Origin: Bugulina stolonifera
Taxonomy: Eukaryota; Bryozoa; Gymnolaemata; Cheilostomatida; Bugulidae
Direction of reading: 5' to 3'
Length of the DNA stretch: 64,000 bases
Assembly: GCA_935421135.1 (NCBI GenBank)
Contig: OW285189.1
Location: 6,841,072-6,905,071, forward strand
Under the pieces are notes generated by a model. The model was not told the origin of the DNA, made no database searches, and was given only the letters and a program-made list of their open reading frames with translations. Each line of letters opens with the position of its first letter. Position 1 is the stretch's first letter. Below are positions 1-13,100 of the stretch, in pieces. The translations under genes and the position numbers were made by a program.

Positions 1-59
1 TCGTAGCAAACCATCCCAAATCTTGGATTAGATTTGGTTCGATTTCAAGCTCCCCAGCT

Positions 60-1434
60 GTGTATTGATGGACTCTCCAGATGATGGTATAGAGATAACA
101 GAAGAGGATGTTGCTAAACTGGTTGTCTCATTAAGAAATGGGAAGTCTCCATGACCTGATATGATCTGAAAACCAGACCTCATGGTAGACATCCCAACCA
201 CTACTGCATGTCTCAGCCATATTTAGTGCATATGCGAAATCTGGATGACTAACAGACCAATGAAAGATGGCTCATGTAAACCCAATTTACAAAGGAGAAC
301 CTACTTGTGTGTCAAATTAGAGACGTCTCCCTTTGACATCTATACCACATCAACAAAAAACTAAACAGTTTTCTTCGCATCTGACAACATGGATTTTAGA
401 GAGGCATGTCTTGGGAGACCCAGTTGTGTGATGCCGACCACAACCTAGCAAAGTCAATGGAACAAACAAGACAACATTATGTCCTTAGATTGGACTTCAA
501 GGAGGCTTTCAATAAGGTACCACACAGTAGGCTATACAACTACAGAAACTAAGAATGATCCTCAAAGAGTAGTGCTGAAGGATGATAGCTCAAGTACTGC
601 TGGTTAACCTCTGGAGTGCTCCAGGATTCAGTCCTAGGACCCAACATCTTCTTAGTAGGTCTATAGGCCTATATTAATGATTTACCAGATACAGTGACCT
701 GTAATGTCAGTCTCTACGCAGGTGATAAATTTCTATACCAAGAAGTATCAGCAACCCATAGATTTGGCCCCAGAGATTGAAAATGCCATTTAATGCATCC
801 AAACGCCATGCGATGGCTTTTGATGTCAGTAACCAACTACCAGCGTACAGACTAAGTGCGACTGTTATTCCTTGGACTATTTTGGGGTTACCGTCCAACA
901 GGATTTGAAGCTTGATCAACACATTGCTAAAAATCAAACAATGCAGACAGAATTCTAGGAGCTATTATACACGCTTTACACCATGCACCAACCAAAAGTT
1001 AACTCCTAGCATCCACTAGTCTGTGTAGACCGATTCTTGAGTGTGCAGACACTGTGTGGGACCAAACTTGTTTGGTCAAACAAATCATTGAAAACACAGA
1101 AAGTATTCAGCGAAAAGCAGTCCGTTTCACCAATAATCTAAAAGGACGTGAAAGTGTCACTGCAGCCAGAAATCTTCTTTGACTAGTTCCCCTTGAGTAT
1201 AGGAGACGAAACCACCGAGTAACATTGCTTCACGAAATTCTCCAAGATGAAGTGAGCCACAATATGCCATCCTATAGTTACGATGAAATCGTCGAAAGCT
1301 GCTCTCACAGAACTATGACAACTATAGCTGCAGCTAGAGGGGAACTAATGCCAATTTCTGCCAGAACCAGTGTCTACCGCAACAGTTTCATCCCTCGAAC
1401 AATTCCCGATTTAAGAATTAGTGCTCCTGAATAA
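60..1434 (+). pseudogene. Decayed non-LTR retrotransposon (LINE) relic, reverse transcriptase part
   Basis: Broken reading frames on the + strand keep recognisable pieces of a LINE reverse transcriptase. Near 490-545 there is RLDFKEAFNKVPHSRLY (the palm-motif region). Near 700-725 there is a degenerate SLYAGDKF where the catalytic FADD box should be. Near 1020-1430 lies the typical C-terminal tail with ESIQRKAVRFTNNLKG and YRNSFIPRTIPDL. Stops and frameshifts interrupt it throughout, so it cannot encode an enzyme. The 1225-1434 stretch is only the last open piece. The clade (CR1/L2/jockey-like) was not resolved. Confidence 0.75.
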
Positions 1435-2600
1435 AAGCAAATCAGCAACATCCCACTTTCATTGTAGTGTTAACTTGCCCACTGTTACTGTAGCACACTG
1501 TGATTAATGAGACACACAACTTGTACAATATCGAATATGAATATGTGGTAATAGAAAAGAATGTTGTGTTCTATCAACCAATCAACGAGTAAGTACTGTA
1601 TTCAAAATTTATTTATTTACAAATATTTAATGAAATAATAATAATCATGTTCAATAATAATAATGATGATACTAATCAAATTATTATATCAATATTTATA
1701 TTATGGTTATTTTTATTTTATACTATTAATTATTAAACAAAATTATTATATTTTATAAAATATAATATTTATTAATTTTATATTAAAAAAATTATATTAT
1801 TACTTGTACAATACTATACTATTCTATACAATACTAATACTTAATACTATAACTATTAACAATAATACTTTAATTTTTTATATTATTTTCAGTCAGAAAA
1901 ATATAAACTTGATCATTAATTATTTAATGTTTTAAGTGAAACGTGAATATAGTGGTATAGGATATTGCTAGGTAAGATGGAATTATCTTTATCTTATGAT
2001 TATCAATAAATTAATTTCACTTTCACTTTTGGTCAGACAGCGTTGTGACAGGAAACGGCTAACCAGTGATAATCGGCATTGTGTAAAGCGGTCATGCTGG
2101 CTGCGTGACCGTGAAATCGAGCCACTATCTTTGACCGAACTAGTTTCGAACATTGTATCATGAAGAACGATCACTGTCGATCCACAACGCACTACGTGTT
2201 CGAGGCCATACATAAGTGAAAAATGGTTGTACTCACCATAAGGTACTCGCCAAAATACCAGTATCCGTTCCCAACACGCCTTTTTGTTTTCATCTCGATT
2301 ATATTATTAATAATAAAATAATTATTATAATTTTGTGATTTTTATTTTTTGCCAAGTTTAGCTGATAGTTACTTTAACCAAGGAGTACTACTTGCTTTAT
2401 TAAAGCAAAGAGTATTCCTTGTTAAAGTACTCCATGGAGTGCTCCATCATGATCATCTCATAGCCTGTCTAATCTTTATCTTATAGGCCTATATATTTTT
2501 ATCATTCATTATTTCATAAGATAATCATTATCTTTTCTTAACTTATGTGCATAAACTAATAATATAATAATTATAATCATGTATTCTAACAAGGACTAAC
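1435..2600. other. AT-rich intergenic stretch, no gene seen
   Basis: About 1.2 kb, very A/T-rich between 1600 and 1900 with simple AAT/ATT runs. I see no exon with homology and no convincing structured RNA. Confidence 0.5.
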
Positions 2601-2619
2601 AAGGAGTAAAATGTTTCCA

Positions 2620-3240
2620 GTACTAGGTATCTTCATCTTGGAGTCATTCTCTCTGCAAGATAACCTAAAGGTTTGAAGAACACATACATGTACAAACCAA
2701 AACGAGAGAGGGAAGGAAGCAGCTGGGAATGATCAAAAGAGCACTCTTTTGGGCCCCTGAAAAGGCAAAACTTACAGCATATAAGTCCCTATGTCTCCCC
2801 CATCTGGAGTATGCTTCTGCGGCATGGGATCCAAACATAAAGAAGGACATCGAAGAGTTTGAGAATATACAGGACGGTGCAACTAGATTTATCGCTAACA
2901 TCAAGGGAAGAAAGGGACTCGAGGAAGTTAAGCATTAGCATAAGCGTGGTCTGGTGCCTTTGGCAGAGAAAGCGCAGAGTAGATCTCCTAATGGCTATCA
3001 TTTCAAATGAAGGTTCTCACCCTGCCCTAAATTCATCTTATGATGAGCTCACCAGACAACAAAACTGCCAGATGCAAACTAGATCCCAAAGCAAAGGCCA
3101 ACCAAGGTCCTTAAGAGCAAACAGCAACCTATACCGCCAGAGTTTTTTGTCTTGGAACTATTCGAGATTTAGAAATTGGGCAGCAATGATACATGACAAA
3201 ATATTCTTAGTTTCCCCAAATGGCAGGTCATGACACCCTG
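2620..3240 (+). pseudogene. Second decayed LINE relic, RT C-terminus
   Basis: Split over at least two frames. It carries the thumb/C-terminal part of a LINE reverse transcriptase: KLTAYKSLCLPHLEYASAAW at about 2768-2827, an ENIQDGATRFIANIKGR block, then in another frame NLYRQSFLSWNYSRFRNWA. The same order of motifs occurs in the relic at 60-1434, so the two probably belong to related families. Frameshifts and lack of the catalytic domain make it a dead fragment. Confidence 0.7.
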
Positions 3241-3411
3241 CACTGCCAAACTATGGAATGACCCCCTGGTCCATACCCATCGAACACTGACCAAAACATG
3301 CACCACTCCTGTCCCATATGAGGCATACTTCTTCTGCCCCCTCGGCGGTCTAGTATGGCAATAATATCTACGTAAGTCCACATAACTCCTTGATTCTAGT
3401 TAAACCTGTAA

Positions 3412-3655
3412 AGGTGCGTTTACATTACACCAACTCCGACACCAACTCCAACTTTCAGCCCAACTCCAACTTTGTGTTTACACTACACCAACTAATTATT
3501 GACCACATAATATAATTAACCGCAAGCATTCACAACAATAAAAAGCATGCCTGTAAAAGTGAACATATACTTTTACTATAGTAAATAGCTCCTACAGCTT
3601 TGGGTTCATCATCTATGATTAAAAGCCAATTTTAGATTTGTAAAATTGTTGGTAG
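3412..3655 (-). mobile_element. Truncated copy of the Harbinger-like MITE (same family as 33619-34254)
   Basis: Begins AGGTGCGTTTACATTACACC directly after a TAA (3409-3411). It matches the reverse complement of the right part of the element at 33619-34254, through 'gtttacactacaccaact', the 'ttgaccacataat' segment and the 'atttgtaaaattgttggtag' segment. The match is lost near 3655, where a different sequence rich in GATAAATCGCC motifs begins. Confidence 0.65.
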
Positions 3656-3995
3656 CCAGTGCGATAAATCGCCTAGTTAGGAGATTTATTGTGGCGATAA
3701 ATCGGCACAATAAAGTCTCCTAGTGTAAACACAGAATCTCCAGGATTAATTATCTGGAGTTTTGTGGTTCACATACAAAGTATATACATTGTATAAGGTG
3801 TTTAAATCTTCAGCTACAAATCGCCTGAATGGGTCCATGGCCCATTCGATCGATTTATCGCCAGAATAAATCTCTCAGTGTAAATATAGCTGTCTGAAGA
3901 CTTTGTAGCTTGACCACAAAATCCAAAATTGCACATTAGATGATTTTTGTTGAAGCGATAAATCACCAGGATAAATTGCCTAATGTAAACTCCCC
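3656..3995. repeat. Unclassified repeat rich in GATAAATCGCC motifs
   Basis: The motif GATAAATCGCC and its complement recur in both orientations (about 3661, 3698, 3850 and 3955), each followed by a 'GTGTAAA' or 'ATGTAAAC' segment. This looks like the degenerate interior or end of a non-autonomous DNA element joined to the truncated MITE at 3412. No coding sequence was recognised. Confidence 0.4.
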
Positions 3996-4533
3996 ATTGG
4001 TTGCATATGTCTGGTGTTTTACCATCTTCCCGTTGAACTATGGTGCTCACTTAGCTATCAACTTATCTTCTTTTTGCATTATACATGTAGTACCCATGAG
4101 TAGTGGCTTGCTCAATGTTGGTCTACATCCAATGGCCCAGCCCTTAATATTTATTACTCTGTAGTCTGCACAATGTAGGTGAACAGCTAAACATCAAGAT
4201 AGAACTATGAAGGCGATTAAGAATGTTCAAATTTCTCAGGACAAGACACACAATCAACTGCTGGATTTCTGATGGGTGGTGCCTATCTGAACATAATCAA
4301 TTTGCCCTTATCTATATTAAGACTTTCACCCATTGCTAATGACATGTACAGTTTCATGTATATTATTATAAATTTATAACTACAGGTTAGTAAGTATAAA
4401 CACTGGTAACTATGGCAGACTATCTTCTCAAATGCCTTAGTGAAAGACGCTGATTTAGCTACTGGTGACAAGGAATACAGCTAATGCTATAATACGAATC
4501 TAGTGCTGACTTTAGTGTATATTGTAGGCCGAT
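3996..4533. other. Intergenic, upstream of POP5
   Basis: About 0.5 kb with no recognised exon. It should contain the POP5 promoter, but no clear TATA or initiator can be assigned by eye. Confidence 0.4.
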
Positions 4534-5688
4534 ATGGTTCGTAAAAAGAATCGATATATTCTTGCCGAAGTCATCATAGAGGACTTCCGTCGAAGAGTAG
4601 AAGTTATAAATGAGGCCAGCATGTACCAGGAGATACGGGATGCTTTTCAGCGAGCTTTCGGAGACTTTGGCATGGGATTGGTTAAAAAGTCACTCAGTGT
4701 AAGTGAATTTGAATCATATTATTAATGGCCGATGAGCAATGCATTTAGGAGGTGTGTACTCTGAGGTGCGACTACCTCACTAATATCAAAGGTGCCTTCC
4801 CATACAAGAGAATAGGATAGTTAGTAATATAATTAGGCTATATCATCAAAACCTGTCATAAACTAAATAACATGGAAAAGCATGTAACAAACGTTGGAAT
4901 ATCAAGGAAGTAATGACGTGAAATAGAAACCAGCATTATATAGACGCTAGTTTAAATTGTTTTTTATAATCACTCTTTGCTACACAGAATTTTAGAAATA
5001 TAGTATTGTCTATGTTTAATCTACTTACATATCATAAATTTACTATGTACAAGTTCTATTACAGTATTACAAAAACTCATAAACAATATATAAACACATA
5101 AAGTGTTACAATTGTGATTTTACGTTGTAGGTACGATATTTTATAGAAGAAACTAATATGCTATTGGTTAGAATCCGTAGAGGTGCAGAGAGTATGCTAA
5201 GTAATGTGTTCCTTACAATGAAGTCGATATGTAACGTCCCTGTGAAGATAATAACAAAGCATACTAGTGGCAGTATTAGGTGAGAATGTATTACCATATT
5301 TATTTTTCTTTTTTCATTTATTGAAACGTTCAATTCAGCAATTATACCGCTACGACAGTGTAAACTGCCCCATGGCATGTGGTATTATACATTATATATA
5401 ATTGTATGATATACACTATATGTACATATATTTTATTTTAATGTTGTTGCATTACATATGTACATTGTGTATACGTGTAGGTGTGCGCAGAAGTACTGGG
5501 TGAGGTATAGTAGAAGAAAGCTGACCTCCACCCTTAGTTCCATCACAAACTTTAATGAACGGAATACTCTTCAGCAGAAGATTAATGATATCAATAAAAC
5601 AGACTTTTCCTACCTTTTCGGTAAAAGAGATAATAAATCTGAGGGCAACAGCTCTCAGTCTAATGGTAAATCTCAGACTAACTCTTAG
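4534..5688 (+). CDS. POP5: Ribonuclease P/MRP protein subunit POP5
   Basis: Protein subunit of RNase P and RNase MRP, which cleave tRNA 5' leaders and process rRNA in the nucleus. Three exons: 4534-4698, 5131-5279 and 5481-5688 (173 aa; the human protein is about 163). All junctions are GT-AG and phases agree. Residues 1-55 start MVRKKNRYILAEVIIED, matching the N-terminal beta strand of the family. Exon 2 starts VRYFIEETNMLLVRIRR and ends TKHTSGSIR, the equivalent of the conserved 'GGTIR' end. Exon 3 has CAQKYWVRYSRRKL, the 'CQKFLIQYNRRQL' helix, then a Ser/Asn-rich acidic-polar tail. A poly(A) signal AATAAA lies at 5881-5886. The gene is in tandem with APP, 1.16 kb upstream of it. Confidence 0.9.
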
Positions 5689-6847
5689 CATTTCTACCCA
5701 GTAAACTCATTATGGTATTTCACTGTATGTACATGACTTGTATTGGATGTTACTTAGAGTTTTCTCCTCCATATTATTTGAGTTACCTCCCTTTGTGGAA
5801 GCGTATTTTTTGCGAGAGACTATCTCATCCCATCCCTGTATGTACATAAAGCACATCTACAACATGTATATATATGCTGTAATAAAATGTAGGTATTTCA
5901 TTTATCTAATGTATTTGATGTACATGTGTGTGTATGTACATGTACATAATAATAATATGTACGTAATAATATGCCTATGTACATGTAGGTTGTAACTTTG
6001 CTTTTAGAAAGATTATGCTACTGCTGGTTTCCTGTTACTCGTATATCTTTTAGATAATACTACACATTTTTAGATATTGCTTATACCACACTTTTTTGTA
6101 CAAAGTTGTCTCTTTTGAATAATACATGTATATTAAATATTTAATCCCTTCATTTCACTCAACGAATCAGAGCTTGTACTTCTTGTTAAGAGGCACCCTC
6201 CCTGGCGTTACCCTCCTAGCTTGCTTCTATAATACATGTATATGTATATATGTATAATATAATATATATAGTGCATACTATTATTTTATATAATTATTAC
6301 AGTGCTCTAAATAGCATAAAAATACTGCACAATAAAATATACATGTAACTTATAAGCAATGTGAAGAGTTCCAATTCCAATAACTCTCCTTTACGGCTTT
6401 ACTATAATATATATTGTCATCATCATCATCATTAGAAGTACAATGTACAATATTGTATATCGTATTATTTTTTAATACTCTTGCATGAATGGAGTTGTGT
6501 GCCCACACGTTGCATTCCAGGTAATACGGAGTTGTCTACACTGTAACGTGATACCTAGGTGATGATAGCTCAGAATCCTATTTGGCATTATGCTGGGTGG
6601 CCACATTGTCGGTCCTGTAAATAGTGCTAGCAAATTTTCTAGGTCATAGTACGTCACCAAATGTAAACTCTGGGACAAAGAATGATTATTACTACCACCA
6701 CACTGTTTAGTTGGATATTTAGTTGAGTTGTAGCAACACAATGAAGTTTAAGTGAAGCGGAGAGGGATCTTATACAGTTGTGTTTTAGATTTTTATTCAT
6801 AGTTCGTATTTCATTTGAACTATTACGCATTAAAAAACCTTTCAAGT
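5689..6847. other. POP5 3' region and APP upstream region
   Basis: AT-rich, with many TACATGTA-type palindromes (for example near 5937-5945 and 6234-6241). An AATAAA at 5881 probably ends POP5. Small open frames here show no homology I recognise. Confidence 0.45.
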
Positions 6848-7156
6848 ATGTGGCTAAGGGGACTTTCTCTCCTGTGTTTCTTTGTAGCAGGTAAGAATCA
6901 AAAGTCACATAGAATAGAAGAAGAATAAAATAGATAATTACCCTATGATTTGATAGTAATGTAAACTAAATATCAGGCAAATACCATTCGATATAGAGTT
7001 TATTCAATCAAGTATTAAGAAGAGGACTTATTCAATAGAAGAGTTTATTCAATCAAGGAGTAAGAAGATTCTCACTCCTTGATTCAATGAGTCAGTTCCA
7101 TTCTGTTCTCTTAGGATGTCTGAATATATTTTCAACATCATGTAATGTAGGCAAGG

Positions 7157-7193
<37 letters not shown>

Positions 7194-10100
7194 GTAAGTA
7201 ACTCCTTAAAGCCTGGTAATTTTATGCCTCTAAGTAATTAATACAATTAATAATTTAATAGTTATTATGAATTTATAATAATACAATATAATGTAAATAT
7301 ATTCATATTGGCATATTTTATAATAATTATAGCATGATATTTATATTATCTTATGTTAGTATAAATACTATATTATGGCACAGTTATATTAAATATTTAT
7401 AATATTAGTGTTACAATATTATTATTAATTAAATAATTGATTTAATTAGCGTTAATGGTTCAAGTGTACGTACTCATTTATGTTATTTAGCTATAATGAT
7501 ATAAATTAGGAAATTTATTTAGGCTACACCTAATAGATATATTCTGGGCCTAAACTGAGTCAAATGTTATTCCTATAATTATGGTATCCTAGATCAATGT
7601 TTGAACCCATTTCCCATAACTTATATACTATGTAGAACTACGGATCGATACTAGCTGTGGTTCACTTAAGATAAAGTAACTGCATTACTACTTTTAGAGT
7701 ACTGGTAAACAGTATATTCATCATGTTTATTTGTCCAGGGATACTGCTAGCTGATTGTAAACCATACGATCCTATGGTGGCGTTTGTGTGTAGTAAAGGT
7801 GCTATGCACATGGACCCAGAAAAAGGGTGGCATGCAGACCGTCACATTGACTGTGTAGAAACTAAGCAGCAGATCCTGGACTACTGTAAACGTGTTTATC
7901 CTCTACTGGATGTACAGAACATTGTGGAGACGACTGAGGAGATGGTTATTAAAGGCTGGTGTCCTTTGGGTGACCCACACTGTTCACAACCAGATACCTT
8001 TAGGGTCCGCCCCTACAGGTATGGCTTAGTACACAGTGCTCACTATGTGCTACATATACATGTATAACGCCCTATATTCTACACACTCTAGTAACCTATA
8101 AAGCTAAGTTACTCTGCTAGAACTAGTACTAGTATGTCTGATTGTTGGTAGGCTTATCTATTGTGGTTGATCACTGAACCATGCTAAGTAATTGGATACA
8201 TTTGATTGTTTTGTTTCTTACCACATCATGTTGTATGTTGCATTATTCAAACTTATCCATTTACTATAAATTCATGCTGTAATAATACAATGATATTAGG
8301 CTATACATAATATACACTTACATAGAACATTGTATAATATGCCCCACTAATAAGCCCCTACACTTCACTCTGTACTGCAGGTGCTTGACAGGTCCATACC
8401 AAGGTGACACCCTTGTTGTACCCAACAGCTGTCAATTCTCCTACCTGCATTTCAATGACACCTGCACTGGACCCGACAGGTGGAAAGAGATGGCCAGCAC
8501 TCACTGTTTGACTCAGTTTAACATGCTCCTTGAGGACTTTGGGATGCTGGCCCCATGTGGGGTAGACGAGTTCACTGGTGTAGACTTTGTATGCTGCCCT
8601 CCAGGTATAGTCTACGGCTCTACGCTTTGTATGATGCCCTTCAAATATAATGTAGACTTTGTATGCTGCCCTTTAGATATAATGTAGACTTTGTGTGCTG
8701 CCCTTCAGATATAATGTAGACTTTGTATGCTGCCCTTCAGATATAATGTAGACTTTGTATGCTGCCCCCATGTATAGTATAGACTTGAGTCCATAAAATT
8801 TGTAATATAAAATGCGATCTAGTTGGCAGAGACTATGTTATACACGGAAGTGTGTTGTTATAGGCTACTATTCTATATTATTGTTACTTGACAGGTGTGA
8901 GTCACTCCGACTCCACAACACCCTCTGTACCTCTACAGCCTAAGATAAATGTGAAGATTGGGTTTGCAAGCGAACCATCCTCTAAGGGCATGCAGAGCAG
9001 CAGTGCCGTAGATAAATACATGCATCTCAAGATGGTAGATGGTGTGTATGAGAATGAGCACGAGGCATACGAGTTGGCAAGGAAGGAAGAAGAAGCAGCG
9101 GAAAATGTAAGTGATCTGTTCTATCTTTAGCGTACTGTTCTGTCTATATTATAGATGGGCAGTTCCATTGCACCGCAAATGTAATCATAGATAATACAGT
9201 GTAATTGTATTATCGTAGATTGTAGTGAATTTAGGTAGTCGACAGTCGTTAGTGCCTGTAGTGGTTCATTATAATAAATTCTACAGCATACCAACTTTAC
9301 ATGTATGTACAGTACTGCCTCCAGTGTTATTTTGGTAAGCACTATACCTAATATTTACTGTATCAATATATACACATACATGCAGTACCAACCTGTAGTA
9401 TGTATAAGATATACAATGATAACCCAGTGACAGTATTTCCTAAGCTAAACATATCTGATACCTGTATAAACACTTAACCAGTAACTGATATTGCACATCT
9501 CTAGTAGACAGCTACAGGTCATGTGAATCAATAATATTACCAACATTAGCCTACTCTAAAGACAGTACTAATACAAGTGGTGTACAAGGGAGATAAATCC
9601 TAATTCTTTAGTAATTATTACTAGTTTTGTTTATCTTACGACATGCTCAAAGTTCAAGTACAAAGACTAATATCAATTGTGTTGTGTACAATGTACAGCA
9701 TTTTACTTTGTGTACATTGTACATGTACAGTATTATGTACTATAACACAGAGCAGATATATTGTATAAATTATGTATATATGTATGTATGTATGTATATA
9801 TAATGAGTAATGACTAATCTGTGTACATGTAGTAATAATATTATAGTATTGATTAACTTGTTCAACTCAATACAACACACTTATTACATATCTGATCAAT
9901 AGTTAATTAATTAATTATATTGCATTCATACTTGTATTATGGATACTTTATTGTGTTACTGGATCATGCTACTATTTATTACCTAATAATTATAATCATC
10001 CATTACCTTGATAGAAGTTCCTGTGAATATGGTTTCCTATGTCCCATACTAGGTCCACATAGCCTACAGTCATTTGTATACCCTTATATTATAAACTGGT

Positions 10101-13100
10101 CAATACATATAGATTTCATCTGAGATTGGAATTGGATTCTATTAGATTAGGGTGAAGAGATATTATTTATTATCATATAGATACTAGTTCTGTACATGTC
10201 CATATATTGTATAATTATACTGTATGTGGTGTAATAGAGATGTAGCATATAGCACTGTAGATCGGATGTCAAACCCCCGCAGGTAATTCCTATTCAATCC
10301 TCTTATTTATGGCTATATAATTGGTCATGCCACACTCCAACCTGTGGGTGTTTAGTTGTATGTATAACGATATTGATAGTTACTACTCTTCGTAACTCTG
10401 ACTGCTAAACAAAAGACATTTTTCTCACTTGTTTGATGCTTTGATTAACTCACTCAGTTGTTTTCAGGAGGAGAAGATTTTACAATTGGATGCTGTTCAT
10501 CAGCAGCATGTACAGACGAATCTCAACACCAAAAAGAGGCTGAGCATGCAGAGACTAAGCAGCGAACTGAGGGCAGAGGTCTACAATGTGAGTGTATGTG
10601 TGAGAATGGAGGGGTGGGGTAACACCCTCATCTTGAATCGAGCATTCCTCAGTAGATCTCAGTGTATACATTGATGGGTAGTTTGTGTTAGCTGTTTGTG
10701 GCCACCGATCATGCATCTTAGCTGATATACAAATTTAATAGTATTTGAATAATATTAATCCATAAATGACTGTTTTATAAATTCAATGCCCCAAACGCTG
10801 AATCAAATGCTAAATATCCTGATATTTATGAACATTTCCATTACAGCGTTGTTTCTTCGCTAGGTTGATCGTATAAGTCACCAGCTGCAACAGTACATAG
10901 GGGCTGAGCAGAGAGATGCTCAGCATTGCCTTCGACACTACATGAAGGTCAGAGGTCATGATCTCAGAGCTGCCAGGGGACTTCTCAATGCAACCATAGA
11001 ACACATAACACTCATAAGGTAAGTACTAAAATACCACACTTGCTATGTGACCGGCATCTTGTAAGGGTGCTATTATGTACATTATGAAAATATTTACAAT
11101 CATGTGTCCAATTGAGTGTCTGTTTAGCCAAAACTCTGGCATTGTAGCCTAAGAATCAACCAGAGTATAAACCTATTGGATACTATCAAAGAGGAGAGGG
11201 TAAAGGTGAAGGTCAAGACGAGCATACGAAAATGGTTGGTTGAGTCATACCCTCCTCTCTCCCACACCATCGACCAGCTCATTGAATATGTAAGTATGGC
11301 TGTCTGCCGATGGGTTTATCTGTGGATGTTCACTGTCCACTAATCACTGTCTATCTAGTCATGTCCACTTACTGCTGTCCACTCACAGCTGTCCACTTAC
11401 TGCTTTCCACTCACTGCTGTCCACTTACTGCTGTCCACTCACTGCTGTCCACTTACTGCTGTCTACCAAATTTTATTAAACTGACATAATAACTTAGGTA
11501 TTGTCTCCCTCTCTTTGATGTTTCCCTAGAGCAGGGACTATCTGGCTCGCACCCCTTTCGTTTACATATTTTATAGTTCAATTTTCTTACGCTGTAGATT
11601 AAATCACAACCAATAAACCACACATGCATGTTGAGTATTATAGTTGTTAGAATACATACATCACCTTGATTCACTCATATTACTATATTGTCCAATATGC
11701 ACATCACACCCTACCGTTTACTGTTTACACTCCCTACACTGTCTAGCTGTCGTGTACTTTCAGCAGAAGAGTGAAGAGAATAGCTTTATGCCCACAGAAC
11801 CTATCGAAGCTGTTACAGAGGCTATAGAATCGGCCCAAGATAAGAATAACATGTACAAACACTTTGCTGACAAGCTGAGTAAAACAAGTAGGTGTTAATA
11901 CGAGTATGTGTGCTAGAAATGCTGTTAATATTCAACTTGGCGAAGGTCGGTGTACCTCCGTCTGGAATACTATTAGTAAAATTAGTAAAATAATTAATTC
12001 GCTCCATATACATGTAGAAGTTTCAGGCAGTCCCCCAACTCACAGCATATCAGCTGGAGTGTTCTAGACACCAATATTTTACCATGATATAAAGGAATGA
12101 GTGGAACTGTGAATAAAGCTGCCTTGATGCGCCCAGTCACTCGGACCAAGGGCTAAGATCGTCTCATTCACTCACTTTTTGTGTTGGATGACATTGAATT
12201 CATAGTAGCTAGTATCACAGATTGTCAAGTAACCAGCGTAATGTACATGGATATTGTATAGTGAACATCAATTTCAGCTTTTGTACTGGGAAATGGTGGA
12301 AGTTCTGATGGTGTGGAATCTGATAGGGAGCCACAGGTTAGTGTCAGTGTTAATAGTTATCTCTAATGCATACTCATGTATCTTTAATACCAGTTAGTAT
12401 TATAAACCTCTCGTACCTAGCTTACCTTTTATATATACATGTATATACGTTGATGTTAGTATACTTATGATACATTCTTCAGAAGCTAAGGAAAGAGATA
12501 GTAGAGAAAAAGAAGACAACTGTAAGATCTATTGGAAAGAATGAATATGATGTGTGGATTCTGAGTAAGTTCACTGTGTACACATATAGCATAGACATAA
12601 ACCATTCCTTAGCTTCAGTTCCTATATAAAACGTACCACTGCTTAGCCTAAGTCAACTATATAACACATACCACTACCATACCATAGCTTCAGTTCCTAT
12701 ATAGCATATACCACTGTACTTGGACTCGGTTCCCAATTTCTCATTGTGTGCGCCATAAGCAGAACCTTGAGATATTCAGCAGAATGTATGACTACAGCTA
12801 AGAGTAATGGCACATATCAAAGCTGTACAATAAGATCTGCAACAGACGCTCTCTTATCAAATCCCATCTATCATTGTCTTACTGCAGAGTATCTTTGCTC
12901 ACCCCATTTGGACGTTGTTATTATTATAAGATATTGTACTAATTGTAAATTCTTTTTCCATTTCAGTTGTAGTCGCTGCTGTGTTGCTACTGCTGCTCAT
13001 ACCTGCCGCTTGCTGCTGCTATATTAGGAAGACCAACACGAGACGCAGACGCGGTCACAGGAGGCTGAAGAACACATATCTAGAAGTATCGGAGCAGACA

